Shown one piece after another: positions 8,052 to 15,307 of a stretch of DNA of 45,539 bases. Location: NCBI GenBank assembly GCA_910589675.1, contig CAJUTO010000011.1, forward strand, positions 1 through 45,539. The letters are read 5' to 3'. The translations under genes and the position numbers were made by a program. The notes under the pieces were generated by a model that worked only from the letters and a program-made list of their open reading frames with translations, was not told the origin of the DNA and did no database searches. Numbering within the stretch: position 1 is the first letter of the stretch; each line of letters opens with the position of its first letter. This stretch comes from an uncultured Lactobacillus sp. (lineage in GTDB: Bacteria > Bacillota > Bacilli > Lactobacillales > Lactobacillaceae).

Positions 8052-8804
8052 TTAAAGTCCAAATGGAATCTTGTAAAGGAAAATTCCGATGATTGCACCT
8101 AAGATAGGAGCAACTACAGGAACCCAGCCATAGCTCCAGTGAGCATCCTTTTTATTAGGAATTGGTAAGATTGAGTAAACAAGTCTTGGACCGAAGTCAC
8201 GTGCCGGGTTAAGGGCTGGACCAGTTGGACCACCAAGTGCCATAACCAAAGCAGTGATTAAGAATCCTACACCGATATTGGCAATGTCAACTGCTTGTTT
8301 GAAGAACATACCCTTGTATAAACCGATTGCAACAAACATTAAGACACCAGTACCGACAAGTTCAGAAATGAAACCATTCCATTTACTGTTAACGCAGTCG
8401 CTAGTAGCAAAACATGCAAAAACAATATTAGAGTCGGTAGATTTTTTAATATATGGCCAGTAAATAGTGATAATAAGAAGTTGACCACAAATTGCACCAA
8501 GAACTTGTGAAATAATGTAAGGTGTTACTTGTGCCCAGGGGAAAACACCAGCAGTAGCTTGAGCAAGTGTAACGGCTGGATTAAGGTGATTACCAGAAAT
8601 TGATCCAAAAAGCATTGCTGGAAGCATAACACCAAAACCAAAACTGAAGGCAATTAAAATCCAACCCCCATTGGCTTTGCCATCATGAGCATTACCAGTA
8701 GTTCCTTTTAAAAATGAGTTGGCAACGGCACCGTTACCAAACATAACCATGATTAGTGTACCGAAAAATTCGGCAAAATACTTGAGCATCCAACTATGTT
8801 CCAT
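8052..8804 (-). CDS. glpF: Glycerol uptake facilitator (aquaglyceroporin)
   Basis: A 250-residue MIP-family channel with the two pore motifs NPA at 75-77 and NPA at 199-201. The second is followed by Arg-Asp (NPARD), the residue pattern of glycerol facilitators rather than pure water channels. Six membrane spans and two half-helices fit. An insert at about residues 121-141 with two cysteines (ACFATSDC) lies in the loop after the third or fourth helix. It is monocistronic and divergent from the first DHA2 exporter. A minus-strand TATAAT at 8859-8864 is its likely -10. Glycerol kinase is not nearby. Confidence 0.88.
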   Translation of the reverse strand: MEHSWMLKYFAEFFGTLIMVMFGNGAVANSFLKGTTGNAHDGKANGGWILIAFSFGFGVMLPAMLFGSISGNHLNPAVTLAQATAGVFPWAQVTPYIISQVLGAICGQLLIITIYWPYIKKSTDSNIVFACFATSDCVNSKWNGFISELVGTGVLMFVAIGLYKGMFFKQAVDIANIGVGFLITALVMALGGPTGPALNPARDFGPRLVYSILPIPNKKDAHWSYGWVPVVAPILGAIIGIFLYKIPFGL

Positions 8805-8858
8805 AAGATACTTTTTTCCTCTCTTGAAAAAATAAGTGAAAAATAAACACAGCTACTG

Positions 8859-8864
8859 ATTATA
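8859..8864 (-). promoter_or_regulatory. -10 box of the glycerol facilitator gene
   Basis: The minus strand reads TATAAT here, 55 bases ahead of the start. No good -35 is visible, so this is a partial promoter call. Confidence 0.4.
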
Positions 8865-8905
8865 CCTAAGTTTACAAAAAAAGCATAGATATTTTTTAAA
8901 GAATC

Positions 8906-8935
8906 TTGCAATTTTAAGCAAAAAGTTTGCATAAT
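8906..8935 (+). promoter_or_regulatory. Sigma-A promoter of the first DHA2 exporter
   Basis: TTGCAA (8906-8911) and CATAAT (8930-8935) with an 18-base spacer. The predicted transcript start near 8942 is only about 10 bases before the leader hairpin at 8953. Confidence 0.55.
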
Positions 8936-8952
8936 AAGAAGATAAATGTCCA

Positions 8953-8987
8953 AGCTCTAATTACAAAATGTAATAAGGGCTCTTTTT
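8953..8987 (+). terminator. Leader terminator-like hairpin before the first DHA2 exporter
   Basis: AGCTCTAATTACA pairs with TGTAATAAGGGCT (one A-A mismatch) across a 3-base loop and is followed by CTTTTT. It lies between the predicted promoter and the start codon at 9009. The upstream neighbour is transcribed away from it, so it is not a terminator for another gene. It looks like a 5' attenuator or a protective hairpin. Confidence 0.65.
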
Positions 8988-9008
8988 GTTGTTGAGGGAA
9001 GTGCTTTA

Positions 9009-10487
9009 ATGAATAAAAAACAGATTACGATGGTGACTGTAGCGTTGATGTTAGGGAACGTTATGGCAGGTTTAGATGGAACTATTACTAATACGGCTAT
9101 TCCTGCCATCGTTTCAGCGCTACATGGGATCCAATTTATGGGATGGATTGTGGCAATCTATCTCTTAGGAATGTCTGTTTCAATACCAATTTGGACAAAA
9201 ATTGGAGAAAAAATTACTAATAAATTAGCTTTTGAAATCGCACTAGTGCTATTTGTTTTAGGCTCAACTCTTGAAGGACTAGCACCTAATATTTACTTTT
9301 TCTTAATTGCTCGAATGATTATGGGAATTGGTGGTGGAGGAATGGGGTCCTTGCCTTATATTATTGCAGGATACGTCTTTCCAAACATTAAGAAAAGAAC
9401 TCAAGTTTTAGGATATTTGACAGCTAGTTTCAATGGAGCAGCAATTTTAGGACCTTTAGTGGGAGGTTGGCTAATTGATGCTCTATCATGGCACTGGGTA
9501 TTTTATATTAATATTCCAATTGGTTTAGTTGCTTTGTTAATTTCCTTGATCTATTACAAGCCAGTTACACCAAAAACTGCCCCAGTTTTTGATTTACAAG
9601 GGGCGTTTTTGTTAGTAAGTGGTTTAATTATGTTTTTAATGGGAATACAACTCTTGGGATTAACAGCAACTTGGATTGTAGTAGGGTTGATCCTATTTAG
9701 CTTAGTTTTACTGATCTTTTTCTTTTTGCATGAAGCTAAAGCGAAGAATCCAATTATTCCTTTATCTATTTTTAGTAATCATGATCTAAATGGTGATTTG
9801 ATTTTATTTGCGACTACGTGGGGAGCTTTTATTGCTGTAAATACATATTTACCAATGTGGGCTCAAGCTCTTTTAGGAATGTCGGCTTTAATGGGTGGGA
9901 TGACGTTAATTCCTAACTCCATCGTTGAAATTATTGCATCCCAAACAGTTGCTACAATTCAAGAAAAAATTAGAACTTTTACGCTAGTAATGATTGGAAT
10001 TGTTACAATGATGATTTCATCTGGTGGTCTTTTCTTAGCTAATGATCAAACTCCTCTCTGGATATTAATTTTGATTGGGGCATTTTCTGGCATTGGAGTA
10101 GGATTTATTTTTGTTGCACTTCAAGTAAAAGTACAAATCGATGCTGGAATGGAAGATATGGCAACTGCGACCTCAACTTCTTATTTAATTAGAATTTTAG
10201 CTCAAACTGTTATGGCAGCCGTATACGGGGTCATCATGAATTTAGCGTTAGCGAGTGGCATTAATACCCATTCAAATATCACGATGCATATGATGAATGA
10301 ACTAAGTGACGCAAAATCAGCTAAGCTATTGCCGCAGTCTTTACTACCAGAAATGCGTAAAATTTTTCACAGTGGTATACACGAAATTATGGCTGTTTCA
10401 TTCATTTTATTATTAATTGCAACCATCTTTAATTTTTATTTTAATTTTAAGCAACCAAATAAGAAAATTAATAGATCACCAAAATAA
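9009..10487 (+). CDS. DHA2-family (EmrB/QacA) MFS multidrug exporter, copy 1
   Basis: A 492-residue major facilitator protein of the 14-span drug:H+ antiporter-2 family. The N-terminal LDGTITNTAIPAI (residues 22-34) is the family's acidic first-helix motif. IPIWTKIGEKITNK (60-73) covers motif A. GPLVGGWLIDALSWHWVFYINIPIG (about 147-171) is motif C and the following loop. It is a close paralogue of the next gene, so the two arose by tandem duplication. Each has its own promoter and a leader hairpin, suggesting separately induced transcription. Substrates are unknown. Confidence 0.88.
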   Translation: MNKKQITMVTVALMLGNVMAGLDGTITNTAIPAIVSALHGIQFMGWIVAIYLLGMSVSIPIWTKIGEKITNKLAFEIALVLFVLGSTLEGLAPNIYFFLIARMIMGIGGGGMGSLPYIIAGYVFPNIKKRTQVLGYLTASFNGAAILGPLVGGWLIDALSWHWVFYINIPIGLVALLISLIYYKPVTPKTAPVFDLQGAFLLVSGLIMFLMGIQLLGLTATWIVVGLILFSLVLLIFFFLHEAKAKNPIIPLSIFSNHDLNGDLILFATTWGAFIAVNTYLPMWAQALLGMSALMGGMTLIPNSIVEIIASQTVATIQEKIRTFTLVMIGIVTMMISSGGLFLANDQTPLWILILIGAFSGIGVGFIFVALQVKVQIDAGMEDMATATSTSYLIRILAQTVMAAVYGVIMNLALASGINTHSNITMHMMNELSDAKSAKLLPQSLLPEMRKIFHSGIHEIMAVSFILLLIATIFNFYFNFKQPNKKINRSPK

Positions 10488-10490
10488 AGC

Positions 10491-10519
10491 TTGTGTTTAA
10501 GGAATTAAGCAAGTATATT
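10491..10519 (+). promoter_or_regulatory. Sigma-A promoter of the second DHA2 exporter
   Basis: TTGTGT (10491-10496) and TATATT (10514-10519), 17-base spacer, starting 3 bases after the stop codon of the first exporter. Predicted transcript start is near 10526, about 9 bases before the leader hairpin. Confidence 0.5.
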
Positions 10520-10534
10520 TTAGATAAGATTATT

Positions 10535-10568
10535 AGCCTTGATTATTGCAAAATAATTGGGGCTTTTT
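10535..10568 (+). terminator. Leader terminator-like hairpin before the second DHA2 exporter
   Basis: AGCCTTGATTATT pairs along all 13 positions (three G-U) with AATAATTGGGGCT around a GCAA loop and is followed by TTTTT. It lies 48-77 bases after the stop of copy 1 and 30 bases before the ATG of copy 2. It can end transcripts of copy 1, but it also lies downstream of the predicted copy 2 promoter, mirroring the layout before copy 1. Confidence 0.7.
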
Positions 10569-10593
10569 ATTTCATAGAAAAGTAGGTGTACTG

Positions 10594-12045
10594 ATGACAA
10601 AAAAGCAAGTAACGATGGTCACATTTGCTATGGTTTTGGCAAATGTAATGGCGGGATTAGATAGTACGATTATTAATACAGCGATTCCAGCTATTATTGC
10701 AGACTTACATGGAATTCAATTCATGGGGTGGATAATTGCCATTATGCTCTTGGGAATGTCTGTTTCAACCCCAATTTGGACTAAAGTTGGGGAAAGGATT
10801 GGTAATAAGTCGGCTTTTGAATTATCGTTACTCTTTTTTGTACTAGGGTCACTTTTTCAGGGACTGGCAAATAATATGTATTTTTTCCTTTTAGCTCGTG
10901 CTTTAATGGGAGTAGGGGCTGGAGGAATGGGTTCGCTACCCTATATAATGGCTGGTTTTATCTTTGATAATATTAAAGCAAGAACAAAAATTTTAGGTTA
11001 TTTAGGGGCTGCCTTTAGTGTAGCAGCTATTATCGGACCGCTAGTTGGTGGTTATTTAGTTGATTCACTTTCTTGGCATTGGGTCTTTTATATCAATATT
11101 CCGATTGGACTTTTAGCAATTTTTCTTTCATTGCTCTACTATTGTGAAGGTATAATTAAAGAGACTCCAAAATTTGATGTATTGGGATCCTTCTTAATTA
11201 TTGTTGGTTTAACTTTACTTTTATTAGGAATCCAACTACTTGGGTTAACTAGTAGCTGGATTGTGATCAGTTTAGTTATTGCTGGTATAGTTTTACTGGT
11301 CTTATTTTTTATGCATGAGGAAAATCATCCCAATCCAGTTGTACCGATTAGCATGTTTAAAAATCGTGCTTTAGTTGGAGATTTTTTACTTTTTATTTTT
11401 AGCTGGGGAGCTTTTTTAGCTGTAAATACTTACTTACCAATGTGGGCACAGGGATTACTTGGAACAACTGCATTACTTGGCGGGATGACGCTAATTCCTA
11501 ATTCTTTAGTTGATGTTGTAGGGACTTTAGTAGTTAACCCCTTAAAGGCACGCTTTAGTAATCGAACTCTGCTCTCAATGGGATTAATTTGTATTTTGAT
11601 TTCGTCTTTAGGTTTAGCACTAGCGCCGCAAAGTACTAACATTTGGTGGTTAGCTGGTATCGGAACTTTTTCTGGCTTTGGTGTGGGTTTTATTTTTGTT
11701 TTACTTCAAATAAAAGTTCAGGTTGATGCTAGTGAAAAAAATATGGCCCCAGCAACTTCACTCTCGTATTTAATTCGTATTCTTGCTCAAACGATAATGG
11801 CAGCTGTTTATGGTGTAATTATGAATATGGAGTTAGCGCGGGGTGTAAGAGAGAATCATGGAATAACAATGAGCATGCTTAATAAATTAAGTGATGCATC
11901 TTCCGCAAAAAGTTTGCCACAACACTTGCTGCCAACGATGAGAAATATTTTTCATTTAGGACTTCAAGAAATTATGTGGTGTGCGACTGCTCTCTTGGTG
12001 GTAGCACTTTTATTAAACTTTGTTTTTAATAAAAGCGATAAGTAA
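10594..12045 (+). CDS. DHA2-family (EmrB/QacA) MFS multidrug exporter, copy 2
   Basis: A 483-residue 14-span exporter, very similar to the preceding gene throughout. Signature segments: LDSTIINTAIPAI near residues 22-34, TPIWTKVGERIGNK near 60-73, and GPLVGGYLVDSLSWHWVFYI near 147-166. I start it at the ATG at 10594 because this aligns with copy 1 (MTKKQVTMV against MNKKQITMV) and has GTAGGTG upstream. A frame opening at TTG 10546 lies inside the leader hairpin and is rejected. The key acidic residue of helix 1 (LDST) is kept, so both copies look functional. Substrates are unknown. Confidence 0.88.
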   Translation: MTKKQVTMVTFAMVLANVMAGLDSTIINTAIPAIIADLHGIQFMGWIIAIMLLGMSVSTPIWTKVGERIGNKSAFELSLLFFVLGSLFQGLANNMYFFLLARALMGVGAGGMGSLPYIMAGFIFDNIKARTKILGYLGAAFSVAAIIGPLVGGYLVDSLSWHWVFYINIPIGLLAIFLSLLYYCEGIIKETPKFDVLGSFLIIVGLTLLLLGIQLLGLTSSWIVISLVIAGIVLLVLFFMHEENHPNPVVPISMFKNRALVGDFLLFIFSWGAFLAVNTYLPMWAQGLLGTTALLGGMTLIPNSLVDVVGTLVVNPLKARFSNRTLLSMGLICILISSLGLALAPQSTNIWWLAGIGTFSGFGVGFIFVLLQIKVQVDASEKNMAPATSLSYLIRILAQTIMAAVYGVIMNMELARGVRENHGITMSMLNKLSDASSAKSLPQHLLPTMRNIFHLGLQEIMWCATALLVVALLLNFVFNKSDK

Positions 12046-12141
12046 GGATTTAAGATCAAATATAAAATAGTTACAGAAAATTTAGCTATTCTTAATAATT
12101 TGATTTTTTATTAAAAATATCTTTTAATTAGAGAAGTAAAT

Positions 12142-12147
12142 TATAAT
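12142..12147 (+). promoter_or_regulatory. -10 box of the GNAT gene
   Basis: TATAAT lies 22 bases ahead of the proposed ATT start. The predicted transcript start (about 12154) is just ahead of the ribosome site GAGAAGGA (12156-12163), so translation cannot begin further upstream. No clear -35 is seen. Confidence 0.45.
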
Positions 12148-12168
12148 TTAGAAAAGAGAAGGATTCTT

Positions 12169-12702
12169 ATTTTAGACGAACAACCCGCCCGATGGGGCTC
12201 TAAAAATTATTATAAAGTTAAAGATTTATATTATAGTGCTTTTCCAGAATGGGAAAGATTCTCATGGATCTCAATGGTATTAATGAGCTTGCGAAAGAAA
12301 CTCCAACTTAATGCCGTTTATGATGGAGAAGTATTTTGCGGGATGGTTTGTTACTATATTAGTGACAATACTGTTTATTTGGCGTACTTAGCTGTTGAAC
12401 CAGAATTGCGTGGCAATGGATATGGAAGCAAAATTTTACATATGCTTGAAGAAAAATATCCAGAGCAGCAAATTGTATTAGATATTGAACCGCTTGATCC
12501 TGATGCAGAGAATTATCATCAACGTGTTAGTCGTTTGCGTTTTTACCAGAAGAATGGTTGGCGTAGAACTCACCAGATGTTAATCGATGCAGATGGTGAA
12601 TTTGAAGCATTAGTAGATCAAAACCATTTTGATAAAAAAGATTTTGCCAAAACGCTAAAACAAATGAGTTTAGGTTTTTATCGCTTTAGAATTGAAAAAT
12701 AA
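12169..12702 (+). CDS. GNAT-family N-acetyltransferase with a probable ATT start
   Basis: A GCN5-related acetyltransferase of about 177 residues. The acetyl-CoA loop is LRGNGYG (about residues 82-88) preceded by VYLAYLAVEPE (beta-4). RLRFYQKNGW is the usual C-terminal motif. The first ATG in frame (12274) would cut off the N-terminal strand and helix of the fold (DLYYSAFPEWERFSW), which is clearly coding. The open frame reaches upstream to 12115 with no ATG, GTG or TTG. The only well placed ribosome site, GAGAAGGA at 12156-12163, points to ATT at 12169. Either it uses a rare ATT start or the start codon is mutated. The acceptor substrate is unknown. Confidence 0.7.
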   Translation: MLDEQPARWGSKNYYKVKDLYYSAFPEWERFSWISMVLMSLRKKLQLNAVYDGEVFCGMVCYYISDNTVYLAYLAVEPELRGNGYGSKILHMLEEKYPEQQIVLDIEPLDPDAENYHQRVSRLRFYQKNGWRRTHQMLIDADGEFEALVDQNHFDKKDFAKTLKQMSLGFYRFRIEK

Positions 12703-12708
12703 TATTTT

Positions 12709-12740
12709 TAGTCACTCAATAGTTGAGTGACTATTTTTTT
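12709..12740 (+). terminator. Rho-independent terminator after the GNAT gene
   Basis: TAGTCACTCAA pairs with TTGAGTGACTA around a 3-base loop, followed by seven T residues. Confidence 0.9.
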
Positions 12741-12745
12741 ATGAA

Positions 12746-12798
12746 AAAGTATAAAATAGTATAAAAATAGATTTAAAGTATAAAATAGTATAAAAATA
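12746..12798. repeat. Two direct copies of a 24-base AT-rich repeat
   Basis: A 24-base sequence beginning AAAGTATAAAATAG occurs at 12746-12769 and again, identically, at 12775-12798 (period 29). Each copy itself contains TATAAAATAG/TATAAAAATA half-repeats. It lies between the acetyltransferase terminator and the TnpB element, near where the left end of that element should be. Confidence 0.75.
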
Positions 12799-12862
12799 AT
12801 AATAGGAGCTGATTAACTGTTAACCAAAATATAGAAATTTATAGAAGAAGGTAGAAAATTAG

Positions 12863-12899
12863 GCTTATTTAGAAAGCTAAACATGGAAAATAAGCTTTA
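12863..12899. other. Candidate left-end hairpin of the TnpB element
   Basis: AGGCTTATTT and AAATAAGCTT can form a 10-bp stem (one G-U) with a 17-base loop, about 70 bases upstream of tnpB. Subterminal hairpins of this kind mark IS200/IS605 left ends. The exact left boundary cannot be fixed from one sequence. Confidence 0.35.
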
Positions 12900-12968
12900 A
12901 TTCAATACTTACTTGTTTTGCTTTCCTTCCTTAGATAAACTTATGTTTGTATTTTAGGAGGTGAAGCA

Positions 12969-14126
12969 ATGATTAAAACACAGGTAGTAAAGCTAAAAGT
13001 TAATAAAACAATGCAAAAGCATCTCGATGCTTTGTGTGATTATCGCAGGTATTGCTGGAATAAGGGCTTAGAAACTTGGCAATTAATGTATGAAGCCTAT
13101 ACCTTGAACAAACAAGATAATCCAAGTCCCAATGAACGCAGAGTCCGTGATGAACTAGTTGCTCATAAAGCAGACTGGCAATATGATTTGTCTGCTAGAT
13201 GTTTGCAATTAGCTGTTAAAGATTTAGCTAATGCTTGGAAGAACTTCTTTGATAAGTCACAATCTGATTGGGGAATACCTAGTTTTAAATCTAAGAAAGC
13301 TCCCAGACAAGGCTTTAAAACTGATAGAGCTAAGATTGTGAATGGTAAACTTCGACTTGATCGCCCAAGAAGCATTTCAAAAGAGTCTTGGTTTGATTTA
13401 AAAAGCTATGAAGCTTTAAAGATGGATGAAGTCAAAGTGGTAAGTATCTTCAAAGAAAAAGGGAGCTATTATGCGGCGTTGCCTTATGAAGAAGACATGC
13501 CAGCTAAGGCTAAAACTCATCAAAAGACAGCAGTTGATGTTAATGTTGGTCACTTTAACTATACAGAGGGGCAAATTAATGTTTTGCCTGCTAAATTGCA
13601 AAAGCTTTATAGACGTATCAAACATTATCAAAGAATGTTAGCACGTAAAAGAGAAGTTAACGGTAAATTGGCTACCAAATCAAATAATTACTTTGCGGTG
13701 AGAGCCAAACTGCAAAGAGATTATCGTAAAGTAGCTAATATCCAAAATGATCTTTTACAAAAGTTCACTACTAAGCTTATAGATAATTACGACCAAATTG
13801 TAATTGAAGACTTAGCAGTCAAAGAAATGATGATGACGCATGTAGCTTCCAAAGGTATGCAGAGATCATTGTTTAGCAAATTTAGGCAGATATTAACTTA
13901 TAAGTGTGATTGGTATGGCAAAGAATTAATCTTGGCTGATAAAACATACCCATCAACTCAAAGATGTGCTCAGTGTGGTTATGTCAAAAAAGGTGATGAA
14001 AAAATCACTTTGCAAGGCAATCAAAAGCATGGTACAAAGCATAATGAGTATATTTGTTATCAGTGTGACTATAGTAATAATCGAGATGAAAATGCGGTTT
14101 TAAACCTTTTAGCTTTAGCAAAATAA
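12969..14126 (+). CDS. tnpB: TnpB, RNA-guided nuclease of IS605 (OrfB) type
   Basis: A 385-residue IS200/IS605-family TnpB. The split RuvC site is intact: Asp190 (TAVDVN), Glu280 (VIEDLA) and Asp373 (NRDENA). The zinc ribbon has Cys333/Cys336 (CAQC) and Cys363/Cys366 (CYQC). TnpB proteins cut DNA next to a transposon-associated motif, guided by an omega-RNA made from the element's right end. No tnpA transposase is beside it, so it is a solo element. It starts behind a strong AGGAGGTGA. The first RuvC motif reads VDVNVGHF where GIDLGI is common, a mild divergence. Downstream sequence carries a well-formed omega-RNA scaffold (14138-14175). Confidence 0.93.
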   Translation: MIKTQVVKLKVNKTMQKHLDALCDYRRYCWNKGLETWQLMYEAYTLNKQDNPSPNERRVRDELVAHKADWQYDLSARCLQLAVKDLANAWKNFFDKSQSDWGIPSFKSKKAPRQGFKTDRAKIVNGKLRLDRPRSISKESWFDLKSYEALKMDEVKVVSIFKEKGSYYAALPYEEDMPAKAKTHQKTAVDVNVGHFNYTEGQINVLPAKLQKLYRRIKHYQRMLARKREVNGKLATKSNNYFAVRAKLQRDYRKVANIQNDLLQKFTTKLIDNYDQIVIEDLAVKEMMMTHVASKGMQRSLFSKFRQILTYKCDWYGKELILADKTYPSTQRCAQCGYVKKGDEKITLQGNQKHGTKHNEYICYQCDYSNNRDENAVLNLLALAK

Positions 14127-14191
14127 AGAAAATAAACGGGGCTGGCTAGGCCCCTAAGCTGTACGAGCTAGTCAATGTGATTACTCCTAGA
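14060..14191 (+). ncRNA. Candidate omega-RNA (reRNA) at the right end of the TnpB element
   Basis: Scaffold core: GGGGC (14138-14142) pairs with GCCCC (14150-14154); the 7-base loop TGGCTAG (14143-14149) is complementary (one G-U) to CTAGTCA (14168-14174), forming a pseudoknot that ends one base before the likely element end at TCAA (14172-14175). This hairpin-plus-pseudoknot at the right end, followed directly by the guide, is the known omega-RNA layout. The guide would start at 14176 (TGTGATTACTCCTAGA). The 5' boundary inside the tnpB 3' end is a guess. TCAA is also the right-end cleavage tetranucleotide known for IS608. Confidence 0.55.
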
Positions 14192-14260
14192 TTGGAATAT
14201 CAGAATACTAGTGAAGACGACAGTAAATGAAACAAAGAAAGGAAAAAATATATCTTTCTG

Positions 14261-14291
14261 ATATGTAGAAAATTCGTATTCTTCTACATAT
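14261..14291. other. 10-bp perfect hairpin downstream of the TnpB element
   Basis: ATATGTAGAA and TTCTACATAT form a perfect stem with an 11-base loop. No T-run follows, so it is not an ordinary terminator. It precedes the 28-codon frame at 14321. Confidence 0.4.
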
Positions 14292-14320
14292 TTCCATGTT
14301 TTATATAGCAGGTGAGATAC

Positions 14321-14407
14321 ATGAACCCATTTAATCCTACATTTGGTGATGTGTATCAAAAAGTAAAAAGACATGAAACGGGGGATTGTTTCATGCCTTT
14401 TTACTAA
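14321..14407 (+). pseudogene. 28-codon frame, possible 5' remnant of an AAA ATPase gene
   Basis: An ATG at 14321 behind a good ribosome site (CAGGTGA) opens a 28-residue frame starting MNPFNPTFGDVYQK and then running through a terminator hairpin to a stop that overlaps the end of the neighbouring minus-strand gene. The opening NPFNPTFG resembles the N-terminal signature of some AAA-type ATP-binding proteins (NPFxPTFG followed by a GR motif), after which the similarity stops. My reading is a decayed 5' end with its start region preserved. It could equally be a chance small frame. Confidence 0.25.
14365..14402. terminator. Bidirectional terminator
   Basis: CATGAAAC (14372-14379) pairs with GTTTCATG (14388-14395), extended by AAAAG/CTTTT after one mismatch. 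It closes the minus-strand HAD gene (stop at 14404) and can also stop plus-strand transcripts from the TnpB side. Confidence 0.8.
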
Positions 14408-15192
14408 AGAATATTATCTGTAATGTAAGTAAGAACACCTTGATCATTATTCGATGTAGTTGTATGATTTGCAATCTGTAAAACGGCCGGATCTGCATTT
14501 GCCATAGCAACTCCATCCCCAACTTCCTTAATCATTTCTAGATCATTTCCACCATCACCAAAAGCAGTCATTTCAGATAAAGGAATATTAAGTAGTGTGC
14601 CAAGCTCCTGTAAGCCGTGAGCTTTATGGATTCCGGGCTGAATGATGTCGATATCACCATGACCACTACTTGTAACATCGCAATAATCCGATAGGTTTTC
14701 TTTTAAGAAATTTACATAATAATCAGTTTTATCATCAGGACAAGAAATAGCAAATTTAACTATGTGGTCCTTAATATCTGCTAGATCATTAATTTTTTTA
14801 AGATGATAGTAGTAGTGAGTTGATACATCATAGTAGCGGACGGAATATCTAATTGGAAAATACGCACTTTCAACTCCAGAAACTAAAAATTCTAGTTCTG
14901 GTTGTTTTAATAAAAAGTTGTAGATTACTTTACTTGATTCATCTGAAAAATAACTCAGTTTTAAAATTTCCTTTTGATTTCTAACAATCGCACCATTTTC
15001 TGCAACATAGATTACATCAGGAAAATCTTTAAAGAAAGAAACAAGTTGGTAATATTGATTGCCACTAGCAACAGTGAATTTAATATTCTTTCTTTCTAAT
15101 TCTTGATAAATTTTAGTGAATTTGTCTTTATCATAAGTTTTATTATCATTTAAGAAAGTACCGTCCATATCAACGGCAATTAGTTTTGTCAT
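14404..15192 (-). CDS. Cof-type HAD-superfamily phosphatase
   Basis: A 262-residue HAD hydrolase of the Cof/YxeH group (class IIB cap). Motif I is AVDMDGTFLND (nucleophile Asp8, acid/base Asp10); motif II is FTVASGN (with the Ser of the Thr/Ser position); motif IV is AFGDGGNDLEM. Such enzymes hydrolyse sugar phosphates, FMN or pyridoxal phosphate in the cytosol; the cap decides the substrate and cannot be read here. It starts behind AAAGGAG. It stands alone, divergent from the YagU-like gene, and ends at a bidirectional terminator. Confidence 0.88.
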   Translation of the reverse strand: MTKLIAVDMDGTFLNDNKTYDKDKFTKIYQELERKNIKFTVASGNQYYQLVSFFKDFPDVIYVAENGAIVRNQKEILKLSYFSDESSKVIYNFLLKQPELEFLVSGVESAYFPIRYSVRYYDVSTHYYYHLKKINDLADIKDHIVKFAISCPDDKTDYYVNFLKENLSDYCDVTSSGHGDIDIIQPGIHKAHGLQELGTLLNIPLSEMTAFGDGGNDLEMIKEVGDGVAMANADPAVLQIANHTTTSNNDQGVLTYITDNIL

Positions 15193-15246
15193 TTAATTAT
15201 CTCCTTTAACTACGTATTCCTGGGGCACAAGATATCAAAATATGTA

Positions 15247-15274
15247 TTGATAAATTGAACTCATTTTCTATAAT
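15247..15274 (+). promoter_or_regulatory. Sigma-A promoter of the YagU-like gene
   Basis: TTGATA (15247-15252) and TATAAT (15269-15274), 16-base spacer, 33 bases before the start codon at 15308. Confidence 0.7.
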
Positions 15275-15307
15275 TAGTTATGTAATTGATATAAAGAGGG
15301 GAAAACT

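Noticed and set aside
10546-10593. Longer frame of the second DHA2 exporter starting at TTG 10546
   Set aside because: The extra 16 codons lie within the leader hairpin, have no ribosome site and do not align with the paralogue; ATG 10594 does.
12181-12205. GC-rich stretch before the GNAT gene as an RNA element
   Set aside because: It translates as part of the N terminus of the acetyltransferase (QPARWGSK), so it is coding.
12746-12798. Repeats as the start of a CRISPR array
   Set aside because: Only two copies, AT-rich, a 5-base gap and internal repetition; no spacers of proper length and no cas genes.
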